Positions 20,569 through 29,773 of a stretch of 64,000 nucleotides of DNA are shown here, in pieces; the first letter of the stretch is position 1, and each line of letters begins with the position of its first letter. The DNA is from Pseudomonadota bacterium. GTDB lineage: Bacteria; Pseudomonadota; Gammaproteobacteria; Burkholderiales; Burkholderiaceae_C. The position numbers and the translations under genes are program-made. The notes below the pieces were generated by a model. The model was given only the letters and a program-made list of their open reading frames with translations, was not told where the DNA came from and did not search any database. The DNA is taken from assembly GCA_021819435.1 (NCBI GenBank), contig JAKARB010000003.1, positions 62,001 to 126,000 of the forward strand. The letters run 5' to 3'.

Positions 20569-21525
20569 TCAGGGTCGACTGACCGTGCGAAAGCCAACGT
20601 GCGAGGTCGCGAGGTCGGGCTCCTGCGCCTCTCTGGCCGAGGCCCGGTAGCGCACGCAGTAGTCGGGTGAGCACAGGAAAGAGCCCCCCTTGATGACGAC
20701 TCGGGCGCCCTGTTTGGCCAGGCCGGTGCGCAGCAGCGACGGGTCACCGTTGGCATGGCTTTGATGAGGCCCGGTGTGCACGTCTCGCGTCCACTCCCAG
20801 GCATTGCCGATGAGGTCGTGCAGGCCCCAGCGGTTGGCGGCATAGCAGCCCACCGGCGCGAGGCCCGCGAAGCCGTCCTGCGCCAGGTCGTTCAAGGGGA
20901 AGCTGCCTTGCCAGTAATTGGCGGTCGGCTGGCCACGTGGGTCGGTCGGCGCGGCGTCCAGGCGCCGATCGTCGCGGCCCGCCTTGGCGGCGTGTTCCCA
21001 CTCCGCTTCGGTCGGCAGATCGCGGCCAAGCCAGTGCGCATAGGCCAGCGCATCGGCCTGCGTGACCAGCACCACAGGCTCGGCCCAGTGGCCGCGCAGA
21101 TCGCTGTCCGGACCCTTGGGGTGACGCCAGTTGGCGCCTGACACAAAGCGCCACCACGCCAGCGGCCGCTCGCGCAAGGCATCGGGCGTGGGCACCTCGA
21201 ACACCGCGCCACCGCCTTGCTTTTCGGCGTCGGTGACGTGGCCGGTGGCTTTCACGAAGGCCGCGAACTGGGCATTGGTCACCTCGGTGCGGTCCATCCA
21301 AAAGGCCTTGACGTGCACGGGTTCAGCGGCAGGTCGCTCGTCCGGGTAGCCGTCTTCGGTGCCCAGGCGGACCCAGCCCGCAGGCACCAACACCTGGCCG
21401 GCGTGTGCCTGTTTCGCAAAGCCCTTGGGCAACTCGCCCAGGTCGGCACGACAGGCCGCCTGCCCCGAACCCATCCACATCAGCGCGGCCACACCTGCCA
21501 TGAACCAACCCAGCGACAGCTTCAT
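20569..21525 (-). CDS. formylglycine-generating enzyme (SUMF1/FGE) with N-terminal signal peptide
   Basis: KGGSFLCSPDYCVRYR with both catalytic Cys (C-x4-C); NAWEWTRD; MKLSLGWFMAGVAALMWMGSGQAAC signal; overlaps ccmI stop by 4 nt (ATGA). Confidence 0.88.
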   Translation of the reverse strand: MKLSLGWFMAGVAALMWMGSGQAACRADLGELPKGFAKQAHAGQVLVPAGWVRLGTEDGYPDERPAAEPVHVKAFWMDRTEVTNAQFAAFVKATGHVTDAEKQGGGAVFEVPTPDALRERPLAWWRFVSGANWRHPKGPDSDLRGHWAEPVVLVTQADALAYAHWLGRDLPTEAEWEHAAKAGRDDRRLDAAPTDPRGQPTANYWQGSFPLNDLAQDGFAGLAPVGCYAANRWGLHDLIGNAWEWTRDVHTGPHQSHANGDPSLLRTGLAKQGARVVIKGGSFLCSPDYCVRYRASAREAQEPDLATSHVGFRTVSRP

Positions 21526-22268
21526 TTCGCCCGCCTGACCTGCGCCTCGCGGACCGAGAGTTCACGCGCCTTGTCGATCTGGGCTGTGATGCGTGTGCGC
21601 ACCTCGTCATCCGCAGGCACGATGCGCAGGATTTGCTGCCAGCGCTGGATGGCGCGCTCATAGTCATGACGCTCATAGGCGGCGCTGCCCGACAGGGCCA
21701 GCGCCTGAACATGGCGCGGGTCACGCCTCAGGACCTCATCGAGGATCTGCTCTGGCTCACCGGTCAAGCTCTGCCCACGCGCCATGCCCAGCGTGACCGC
21801 ATACGCCGTGAGCTGGTCCGCATCGGGCGGCACCAGTTGGAACAGACGCTGCCAAGCCAGCACCGCTTCATCGAATCGGTTGAGCGTCTCGTATGAGCGC
21901 ACGAGCATGCGCCAGCCGGCCTCATCTTCGGGGTTGCGCTGCAGGCGCTCGGCCAGTCGCTGCACCATGCCTTCGACCTGGGCCTGGCTCATTTGAGGCG
22001 AGGTGGCCGCGTCCGTGGGGCCCGCTGGAGCCGGCTCCTCGCCTTGTGCCGCGTCCGCCTGCGCAGCTTGCTCATGGCTCACACGATCAGCCCAAACTCC
22101 GGGCTGCCCCAACCACGCGTACATGCCGATCGCCCACACCAGCAACCCCGCCGGCAAGGCGATGGCTGCACCACGTGCAACGCGCCACAGCGGTTGCACC
22201 AGCACAAAGGTCGACAAGCCCAGCAACGCCAGGGCACCCAACGCAAACGAGAGATCGGAGGTGTTCAT
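21522..22268 (-). CDS. ccmI: cytochrome c maturation TPR protein CcmI/CycH-like
   Basis: TM region plus TPR (NPEDEAGWRMLVRSYETLNRFDEAVLAWQRL), position downstream of ccmH. Confidence 0.88.
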   Translation of the reverse strand: MNTSDLSFALGALALLGLSTFVLVQPLWRVARGAAIALPAGLLVWAIGMYAWLGQPGVWADRVSHEQAAQADAAQGEEPAPAGPTDAATSPQMSQAQVEGMVQRLAERLQRNPEDEAGWRMLVRSYETLNRFDEAVLAWQRLFQLVPPDADQLTAYAVTLGMARGQSLTGEPEQILDEVLRRDPRHVQALALSGSAAYERHDYERAIQRWQQILRIVPADDEVRTRITAQIDKARELSVREAQVRRAK

Positions 22269-22792
22269 GCTGTCATGTGGCCATCGGCCCGCGCTGGCGG
22301 ATCTCCCGCCGCGTTGTGGTCATGGCGATGTTGGCCGCCGCCCTCGTCGCCGAAGTCACCGGGCTCATCGTCCGGTTCACCCGAAAGCAAGCGCCGCTTG
22401 CGCAGCACGATGGCGAGACCGATGAGCCCACACAGCAAGATCACCACCGGCCCGATCCACAAGGCCAAGGTGCTCGCCTTGATGGGCGGTCGGTACAGAA
22501 CGAAGTCACCGTAGCGCTGGACCATGAAGTCACGCACCTCGTCGGCGCTGGCGCCAGCGGCCAGTTGCTTGCGCACCTCCTGCTTGAGCTGCACGGCGAG
22601 TGGCGCATGGGAGTCGGCCACGGTCTGGTTCTGGCAGACCAGGCAGCGCAGCTCAGAAGCCAGTTGATTGACGCGTTCATCCAGCGTCAATGCCTGGGCA
22701 TCGCTCGTGCCAATCGGTGCCGCCAAGGCAAACGCCGTGGCGCCGCAAGCCAGCCACGCAGCCAACAACCCGGAGATCACGCGGTCACGCAC
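22265..22792 (-). CDS. ccmH: cytochrome c maturation protein CcmH
   Basis: LASELRCLVCQNQTVADSHAPLAVQLKQEVRKQLAAG (LRCxxC motif). Confidence 0.94.
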   Translation of the reverse strand: MRDRVISGLLAAWLACGATAFALAAPIGTSDAQALTLDERVNQLASELRCLVCQNQTVADSHAPLAVQLKQEVRKQLAAGASADEVRDFMVQRYGDFVLYRPPIKASTLALWIGPVVILLCGLIGLAIVLRKRRLLSGEPDDEPGDFGDEGGGQHRHDHNAAGDPPARADGHMTA

Positions 22793-23384
22793 CTTGCAGC
22801 CCCCGGACGAGTGGCAGCAGGGTCTTGCGCCAGTCCTCCTCGCTCACCGGACCGGTGAACTTGTGGCGGATGCGCCCCTGCTTGTCGATGACGAAGGTCT
22901 CGGGCACCGCGACGATGCCGAGGTCAAGCCCGAGCCGACCGGTGGGCTCGGCGAAGGTGAGCCGATAGGGGTTGCCGTGTCGCGCGAGCCAGGCGCGGGC
23001 TTGCTCGTCGGTGTCTTGGTGGTTGAAGCCCACCAGGGTCACACCGCTTTGCTTCGCCTGAGCCAACAGCACCGGGTGTTCGCGCAGGCAACTGGTGCAC
23101 CAAGAGGCCCACACGTTGAGCAACCACACCTGCCCCTTGAGCTGCTCGGGTTGGAATCGGTCTGGCGCACCGGCAGGCGCGGTCAACACCGGCGCGTCGA
23201 AGGCTGGCACGTCTCGGCCGATCAGCGGCGAGGGCAAAGCCGTCGGATCGCCCACATCGGCCTGGTGCTTCAAGCCCAGGCCGAGTGTGGCGGCCAACGC
23301 CAGGAAGAGCAGCAAGGGCAACACGAACCGGGGGGCGAGGTGTTGCGCGATGCGGGGCACGATGGCCAAGCCCGGACGGCTCAT
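22785..23384 (-). CDS. ccmG: thiol:disulfide interchange protein CcmG/DsbE
   Basis: LLNVWASWCTSCLREHPVL; VPETFVIDKQGRIRHK. Confidence 0.94.
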   Translation of the reverse strand: MSRPGLAIVPRIAQHLAPRFVLPLLLFLALAATLGLGLKHQADVGDPTALPSPLIGRDVPAFDAPVLTAPAGAPDRFQPEQLKGQVWLLNVWASWCTSCLREHPVLLAQAKQSGVTLVGFNHQDTDEQARAWLARHGNPYRLTFAEPTGRLGLDLGIVAVPETFVIDKQGRIRHKFTGPVSEEDWRKTLLPLVRGLQGA

Positions 23385-25450
23385 GCTTCGGCTCCTTTCG
23401 CGGCTGCGGCAACCACCGAGCCGACCGGCATCACAACGGGTAGCCCGGACAACGGTTCATCGCCGCCCCCGCGCGCATGCCCTTGCGCCGGCCGCCGAGC
23501 ATGCGCACGGACCTTGCGGTAGCGGGCATCGGCTGCCGCGACGGCGCCACCCAGCGAGATCAGCAAGGCACCCAGCCAGACCCAGCTCATGAAGGGCTTG
23601 ACCTGCACGCGCACGCCCCAGGCCCCGTCAGGCCCGGTTTCAGCCAACGAGACGTAGAGGTCACGCGTGAAGCGGCGGTCGATGGCCGCCTCTGTCATCG
23701 GCATGCGCTGAACCAGGTAAAGGCGCTTCTCGGGGTGCAGCGTGGCGATCAGCTCGCTGCCCTGCCTGACCTCGAAGGTGGCTCGCGCCGCAATGTAGTT
23801 CGGCCCCTGCTCGCGTTGCAGCCCCTTGAAATCAAACTGATAGCCCCCCACGGAAACGCCCTGTCCCACTTGCAGGCTTGCGTCCTGCACGTGATCGAGG
23901 CCTCGCACCAGGGTCACGCCGAACACGAACACGCCCACGCCCAGGTGAGCCAACACCATGCCCCACCACGCCGCCGGGATGCTTCGCCAACGTTGCGCAA
24001 ACGACCAGCGCTCACCGCCTGCCAGCAGGCGCTGCAAGACCAGGTGCAAGGTGCCCACCGCCACCCAGACCGACAACAGCACCCCAAAAGCCAGGCCCGC
24101 GCTCAGGTGGGCCAGCAAGGCCAGCGCCGCGCTCGACACCAGGCCGAGCAACACCCATGCCGGCCAGGCACCGCGCACCCGTGCCCACAACGCGGCCCAG
24201 GCATCGCGCTTCCAGTGCAGGAATGGGCCCAGCGCCATCAGCACCAGCACCGGCACCATCAAGGGCACGAACACGGCCTCGAAGTACGGTGGTCCCACCG
24301 AGATGCGCCCGCCACCGAAGGCGTCCAACGCCAACGGGTAAAGGGTGCCCAGCAAGATGGTGGCCGTGCTCACCAGCAGAAAGACGTTGTTGAGCAGCAG
24401 CCCCGTTTCGCGCGACAGCAGGGCGAAGCGCCCGCCCAGGCCCACCGAAGGCGCGCGCCAGGCGTACAGGGCAAGCGATCCGCCAATCACCACGATCAGG
24501 AAAACCAGGATGCAGAGACCGCGCTGCGGGTCACTGGCGAATGCATGCACGGAGCTCAGCACACCCGAGCGAACCAGGAAGGTGCCCAACAGCGACAAAG
24601 AAAAAGCGAGGATGGCCAGCAGCACCGTCCAACTCTTGAACGCCCCGCGCTGCTCGCTGACCGCCAGCGAATGCAACAAGCCGGTGGCCACCAGCCAAGG
24701 CATGAAGGAAGCGTTCTCCACCGCGTCCCAGAACCACCATCCGCCCCACCCCAGTTCGTAGTAAGCCCAGAAGCTGCCCAGCAAGATGCCCAACGTGAGG
24801 AAGCTCCAGGCCGCCAACGTCCAGGGCCGCGACCAGCGCGCCCAATCCGCATCAAGCCGGCCGCTGATCAGCGCGGCAATCGCGAAGGCGAAGGCCACCG
24901 ACAGGCCCACATAGCCCATGTACAGCAAGGGCGGGTGGAAGATCATCCCCGGGTCCTGCAACAAGGGGTTCAGGTCGCGGCCATCGAGCGGTGCGGGCAA
25001 GGCGCGCTCGAAAGGGTTGGAGGTGAACAGGGTGAAACCGATGAACCCGACGCTGACCAAGCCCAGCACCGAGAGCACGCGCGCCACGGTGTCGTCGGGC
25101 AGGTCGCGGCTCAAGCGCGCCACCGCCAGGCTCCAGGCCGACAGCATGAACTGCCACAACAACAGCGAGCCCTCGTGCCCACCCCAGGTGCCAGCCACGC
25201 GCAGCGGCCAGGGCAGCAGCGAATTGGCGTGCTGGCTCACGTAGGCCACCGACCAGTCCATCTGCACGAAGGCCGCCACCAGCAAGCCGAAAGCCGTCGC
25301 CACCAGCACGAACTGGCCCAGCGCCAAGGGTCGGGCGAGCGCCACCCAGTGCGGCACCTGCCTCTGCGCGCCCCACAGCGGCAAGGTGCCTTGCAGCAAG
25401 GCCAAGCCGAGCGCCAGGATCAGGGCCACCTGCCCGAGTTCGGCGCTCAT
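23381..25450 (-). CDS. ccmF: heme lyase CcmF
   Basis: [22 protein letters not shown] motif; [17 protein letters not shown]. Confidence 0.97.
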   Translation of the reverse strand: MSAELGQVALILALGLALLQGTLPLWGAQRQVPHWVALARPLALGQFVLVATAFGLLVAAFVQMDWSVAYVSQHANSLLPWPLRVAGTWGGHEGSLLLWQFMLSAWSLAVARLSRDLPDDTVARVLSVLGLVSVGFIGFTLFTSNPFERALPAPLDGRDLNPLLQDPGMIFHPPLLYMGYVGLSVAFAFAIAALISGRLDADWARWSRPWTLAAWSFLTLGILLGSFWAYYELGWGGWWFWDAVENASFMPWLVATGLLHSLAVSEQRGAFKSWTVLLAILAFSLSLLGTFLVRSGVLSSVHAFASDPQRGLCILVFLIVVIGGSLALYAWRAPSVGLGGRFALLSRETGLLLNNVFLLVSTATILLGTLYPLALDAFGGGRISVGPPYFEAVFVPLMVPVLVLMALGPFLHWKRDAWAALWARVRGAWPAWVLLGLVSSAALALLAHLSAGLAFGVLLSVWVAVGTLHLVLQRLLAGGERWSFAQRWRSIPAAWWGMVLAHLGVGVFVFGVTLVRGLDHVQDASLQVGQGVSVGGYQFDFKGLQREQGPNYIAARATFEVRQGSELIATLHPEKRLYLVQRMPMTEAAIDRRFTRDLYVSLAETGPDGAWGVRVQVKPFMSWVWLGALLISLGGAVAAADARYRKVRAHARRPAQGHARGGGDEPLSGLPVVMPVGSVVAAAAKGAEA

Positions 25451-25941
25451 CGCCCTGCCCCTTGCCCTTGCCCTTGAGCCATGGCGGGCAGCAGGCCAGG
25501 GTGATTGGCATCCCCACCCGCCTTGGCCTGCTCAATGGCACGGGCGGCCTCGGGCGGCATGTAATTCTCGTCGTGCTTGGCCAGCACCTCTTCGGCCAGG
25601 AAGCTGCCATCAGCCTGCAAGCGCCCTTGCGCCACCACGCCCTTGCCTTCCTTGAACAGATCGGGGATCAGCCCCTGATAGCGGACCTCGACGCGCTGCG
25701 CCATGTCCGTCACCACGAAGCGGTGCGTCAGGCCATCGGCCTGCCGGAGGTGACTGCCTGCCTCGACCATGCCACCGATGCGGAAGCTGCGCCCCACCGG
25801 CACCTCGCCCTTGGCGATCTGCGAAGGCGTGAAGAAGAACACCATGTTCTGCTGAAAAGCCTGCAGCACGAAGAAGGCCGCGACGCCCAGGGCCGCGACG
25901 CCACCCAGCACCAGTGCCAGACGTCGGTGTCTGGGCTTCAT
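25447..25941 (-). CDS. ccmE: heme chaperone CcmE
   Basis: [28 protein letters not shown] (His130-type motif). Confidence 0.96.
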   Translation of the reverse strand: MKPRHRRLALVLGGVAALGVAAFFVLQAFQQNMVFFFTPSQIAKGEVPVGRSFRIGGMVEAGSHLRQADGLTHRFVVTDMAQRVEVRYQGLIPDLFKEGKGVVAQGRLQADGSFLAEEVLAKHDENYMPPEAARAIEQAKAGGDANHPGLLPAMAQGQGQGAGR

Positions 25942-26195
25942 GGCCGCGCCCCTTCGTGGAACGACCCATCGAATGGTTCGCCGAATGCCGCGCCGAAATG
26001 AGGATGGAACTCACCGCCACGGCCCTCCACCTCATCCACCCAACGCTGTCGGATGGCGAGGCGGCGCTGCGCATCCTGTCGCCGCAGGCTCGCCCACTCG
26101 ATCAGCAACGCCAGCGCCACCACGCCGAACGAACCCCACACGAAGCGCGCATGACCGCCCATGTCGACGAAGGCCTGCCAGCTTGACCAGTTCAT
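25938..26195 (-). CDS. ccmD: heme exporter CcmD
   Basis: Small single-TM protein between ccmC and ccmE, overlapping both. Confidence 0.85.
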   Translation of the reverse strand: MNWSSWQAFVDMGGHARFVWGSFGVVALALLIEWASLRRQDAQRRLAIRQRWVDEVEGRGGEFHPHFGAAFGEPFDGSFHEGARP

Positions 26196-27028
26196 GCTTG
26201 GCCTCCATCTTCAACCAAAGCCTGTTGACCGGCTCGATGGCCCACACCGCCCCCGACTTCTGCACGCACCCAGGCTGCGTCTTGTTCGCGCTCGAGGATC
26301 AGTCCCTGCAGGCGGCGCAACACGACCACGCCCGTCCACGCCCACAGGCCCAGCGTGCACAACAACATGCCAGCCAGCATTGACGCAGCCATGGTCGGGG
26401 CCGCCTTGAAGCTGATCGAAGCCCCCTGGTGCAAGGTGTTCCACCATTGCACCGAGAAATAGATGATGGGCACGTTGACCACGCCGACGATGGCCAGCAA
26501 CGCGCCAGCACGGTCGCCCCGGCGCGGGTCGTCGATGGCCGCTTGCAAACCGATGACACCGAAATACAAAAACAGCAGCAGCAGTTCGGATGTCAGGCGC
26601 GCGTCCCACACCCACCAAGTGCCCCAGGTGGGCTGCCCCCACAAGGCACCCGTCCAAAGGGCCAGGAAGGTGAACAAGGCGCCCGTGGGCGCGATGGCGC
26701 GCGCCAACAGCGACGACACCCGCGTGTTGAAGACCCAGCCCACCGCAGACCAGAAAGCCATCGCGACGTACAACAGCATCGACAACCAAGCCGCCGGCAC
26801 ATGCACGAAGATGATGCGGTAAGCCTCGCCCTGCTGGTGATCGGTGGGCGCGACGAAGAAGCCGATGTAGAGGCCCGCCAGCAAGGCCGCCACGGCGATG
26901 GCCAAGGCGGCTGGCTGCAGGCGGCCCGCCAACCAGAAGGCGGCCTGCGGCGATGCGAATCGCCAGATGCCGCGACCGGCCGAGGCCGCTGCGCGTTGTC
27001 CATCGAGGGACCAGGTGGTGGCGTTCAT
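26192..27028 (-). CDS. ccmC: heme exporter CcmC
   Basis: WGTWWVWDARLTSELLLLFLY WWD motif; start at ATG 27028. Confidence 0.96.
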   Translation of the reverse strand: MNATTWSLDGQRAAASAGRGIWRFASPQAAFWLAGRLQPAALAIAVAALLAGLYIGFFVAPTDHQQGEAYRIIFVHVPAAWLSMLLYVAMAFWSAVGWVFNTRVSSLLARAIAPTGALFTFLALWTGALWGQPTWGTWWVWDARLTSELLLLFLYFGVIGLQAAIDDPRRGDRAGALLAIVGVVNVPIIYFSVQWWNTLHQGASISFKAAPTMAASMLAGMLLCTLGLWAWTGVVVLRRLQGLILEREQDAAWVRAEVGGGVGHRAGQQALVEDGGQA

Positions 27029-27057
27029 GAGGTCGTCCTCTCGCATGTGTTCCGGTT

Positions 27058-27726
27058 TCAGCCCACCGAGACCTTCAAGCCCTCGGCGATGGCCCAAGGC
27101 CCCAGGGCGACGCTGGCGGCCAGCAAGGCGGCCAACAGGTAGAGGTGAGCAGCCACGCCCAAGCCACTGGCTTGGGCCGACACCGCGCCGGCCCCGAAGA
27201 TCAGCACCGGCGTGGTCAGCGGCAGCACCAGCAGGTTGACCAGCACACCGCCGCCCTTGAGGCCCAGCGTCAGCGCAGCACCGATGGCACCCAGCAGGCT
27301 TAGCACGGGCGTGCCCAGCAACAAGGTAGCCAGCAGCAACCAGATGGCGTCGGCCGGCAGGTAGAACTGCAAGGCCAGCAAGGGGGACAAAGCCACCAGC
27401 GGCAGGCCGCTGACCAGCCAGTGCGCCAGCACCTTGGCCAACACGATCAGCCCCAGCGGCTCGGGCGAAAGCAACAGTTGCTCCAGCGAGCCGTCGGCAT
27501 GGTCGTGCGCGAACAAGCGCCCGAGCGACAAGGTCGACGACAACAGCGCTGCCACCCAGAGCACCCCGGGAGCCAACTGCCGCAAGATCTCGCGCTCAGG
27601 ACTCACGGCCAGCGGAAACAGGCTGCACACCATCAGGAAGAAGAACAGCGTGGTCCACACATCGGAGCGTCGCCTGAAAGCCAGTTGCAAATCCCGATGG
27701 AGCACGGTCAAGAAGACCTGCGCCAT
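27058..27726 (-). CDS. ccmB: heme exporter permease CcmB
   Basis: DVWTTLFFFLMVCSLFPLAVSPE; SLGRLFAHDHADGSLEQLLLSPEPL. Confidence 0.95.
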   Translation of the reverse strand: MAQVFLTVLHRDLQLAFRRRSDVWTTLFFFLMVCSLFPLAVSPEREILRQLAPGVLWVAALLSSTLSLGRLFAHDHADGSLEQLLLSPEPLGLIVLAKVLAHWLVSGLPLVALSPLLALQFYLPADAIWLLLATLLLGTPVLSLLGAIGAALTLGLKGGGVLVNLLVLPLTTPVLIFGAGAVSAQASGLGVAAHLYLLAALLAASVALGPWAIAEGLKVSVG

Positions 27727-28361
27727 CAGCACGCCCTCCACATGGAAGCTCGCCCCAGGCGCAAGGTATGGTGAGCACGCGCCGCCAGCCTGCGTGGCTG
27801 GTGGGTGGTGTAGATCAGCAGCGAACCACTTTGCAGGCGATCCTCCAGCGTCTTCGCAAGCACATCCGACGCATCGGCATCGAGCGCGGTGAAGGGCTCG
27901 TCAAGCACCAGCACACCTGGCTGACGAGTGAGCGCGAGGCGCGCCAAAGACACCCTCCGGCGCTGCCCTTGCGACAAAGAACGCGCCGGCATGCTGGCGA
28001 GCGAAGCCAGGCCGAATCGGCCCAAGGCTCGCAGCACATCGTCGTCCGTGACCCGAAAGCCCGCCACCATGGCATTGACACGCAGGTTCTCGTGCGCACT
28101 CAAGTCGTCCTTGAGCGCCGGAGCGTGGCCGATGTAGCTGAGGTGGTGACCGCGCCGATTCACGCGCCCCGCGAGCGGCTCGGCCAAGCCGCACAGCACG
28201 CGCAGCAGCGTCGTCTTGCCCGCGCCATTGGGTCCAGCCACATACAAGGCCTCGCCGGCACCAACCTTCAGATCAACGCCCGCGAACAAGCGCCGCCCTG
28301 ACGGCCCGGCCGCCAGTCCAATCGCTTCCAAGCTTGCATGGGGATCAGGTCTTGCCAACAT
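27726..28361 (-). CDS. ccmA: heme exporter ATPase CcmA
   Basis: GPNGAGKTTLLRVLCGLAEP; LSQGQRRRVSLARLAL; LDEPFTALD; start at ATG 28361. Confidence 0.95.
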   Translation of the reverse strand: MLARPDPHASLEAIGLAAGPSGRRLFAGVDLKVGAGEALYVAGPNGAGKTTLLRVLCGLAEPLAGRVNRRGHHLSYIGHAPALKDDLSAHENLRVNAMVAGFRVTDDDVLRALGRFGLASLASMPARSLSQGQRRRVSLARLALTRQPGVLVLDEPFTALDADASDVLAKTLEDRLQSGSLLIYTTHQPRRLAARAHHTLRLGRASMWRAC

Positions 28362-28465
28362 GGGAGCGGACTTTATCGACCGCACCACTCGGATCCAACG
28401 AAGGAAATGGCGCTTCCTTATGCCTTATCCAATGGACATGCACACATGCGAAACCAACCCCACGA

Positions 28466-29773
28466 TCACCCCTTCGCCACGGCACCGGAGGCGGCGGCGG
28501 GCTTGGGTGCCCCCGCTTTCAAAGGCTCTTTCGTCGACTCTTTCGGTGCTTCCTTCGCGCGCACCTTCTCCCCCTCCTCGATGGTGTCTGGCGGATTCAG
28601 CACAACCGCTTCGCCTTCGACCAGCCCATCGGTCACCTCGACCGCCCGCCCCAAATCGCGACCCAGCTTGACCGGCGCCATGCGCAAGGTCTGGTCAGCA
28701 TTGAGCACCGCCACACGCGGGCCGTCCTGACGGAATTGCAAGGCCGTTGGCGGCAACAACAAGGTCTTCTGAGCACCCGATAGCTGCAGCCCCACCTCGA
28801 CGTACGTGCCGGGTCGCAACTGGCCAGCGCGGTTGGCCACGCCCACTTCCACCTGCACCGATCGGGTGGCCGGGTCGATGCCACCGGCGATGCGGCGCAC
28901 CTGGCCAGACAGCTTGACCTGGGGCCGCTCCAGCAGGCGCAGGCTCACGTCCTGGCCCACCTTCACGCCTTCGATGTGGCTCTGCGGCACGGCCACGCTC
29001 AGCCTCAACTCGTCGTCCTGAGCCAGGTAGAACAGCTCGCGGTTGGTGCTGGCGCTGCCCGCAGCCACCAGCGCGCCCACCTCGACATTGCGACGCACGA
29101 CCACCCCATCGAACGGGGCCACGATGCGCCCGAAGCGCTGCAAGGCCTCCAGGCGCTGGACGTTCGCATGCGCGGCCGCCAGGTCGGCCTGGGCCGACTG
29201 AAACGCGGCGCGGCGCTCATCGAGCTCCTGCTGCGAAACAGCGTTGCTGCTGCGCAAGCCCTCCCAACGCGCCAGCGAAGCCTGCGTGAGGCTCAGGCGG
29301 GCCTGGATTTGCTGAGCCGTGGCACGGGCCTGGGCCAGGTCCTGATCGACCTCTGGCGTGTCGATCACGGCGAGCAAATCGCCCTGCCTGACACGGTCGC
29401 CGATGTCCTTGTGCCAGGACTTCACGTAGCCATTGGTGCGCGCATGGATGGCCGCCTCCTGCCGGCCCTTGAGCGTGGCGGGCAGGTTCAGCGTGCGTTG
29501 TCCTTTGGCCACCTCCGGCCGAGCGAACAGCACAGAACGAACAGCCGACTCACGCGTTTCAAGGGCCACAGCCTTGGCGTGAGCCACGTTCACGTAGGCA
29601 CGCACTCCGCCTGCCACGGCCAGCAGGCCGAGCAAGCCCCAAGCCCAACGCGTGGCGCGGCCCAGGACCCGGCTGTCACCTGCTGCCCCGCCGATGTCGG
29701 TTTCGGCGCGAGGCAGGTGATGTGACGCGCCCTCATCTTCCGGGACTCCGATGGGATTGAGCAATGCGTTCAT
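28466..29773 (-). CDS. RND efflux periplasmic adaptor (HlyD/MFP)
   Basis: TNGYVKSWHKDIGDRVRQGDLLAVIDTPEVDQDLAQA; start ATG 29773 overlaps RND stop (ATGA). Confidence 0.93.
   Translation of the reverse strand: MNALLNPIGVPEDEGASHHLPRAETDIGGAAGDSRVLGRATRWAWGLLGLLAVAGGVRAYVNVAHAKAVALETRESAVRSVLFARPEVAKGQRTLNLPATLKGRQEAAIHARTNGYVKSWHKDIGDRVRQGDLLAVIDTPEVDQDLAQARATAQQIQARLSLTQASLARWEGLRSSNAVSQQELDERRAAFQSAQADLAAAHANVQRLEALQRFGRIVAPFDGVVVRRNVEVGALVAAGSASTNRELFYLAQDDELRLSVAVPQSHIEGVKVGQDVSLRLLERPQVKLSGQVRRIAGGIDPATRSVQVEVGVANRAGQLRPGTYVEVGLQLSGAQKTLLLPPTALQFRQDGPRVAVLNADQTLRMAPVKLGRDLGRAVEVTDGLVEGEAVVLNPPDTIEEGEKVRAKEAPKESTKEPLKAGAPKPAAASGAVAKG

Noticed and set aside
23477-25477. 666-aa plus-strand ORF opposite ccmF/ccmG
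   Set aside because: Antisense ORF with Gln/Arg/His-rich composition; ccmF is clearly coding
28405-28418. GGAAATGGCGCTTC shared with the fadL upstream region
   Set aside because: A 14-nt match is expected by chance in 64 kb of GC-rich sequence, and orientation and context differ
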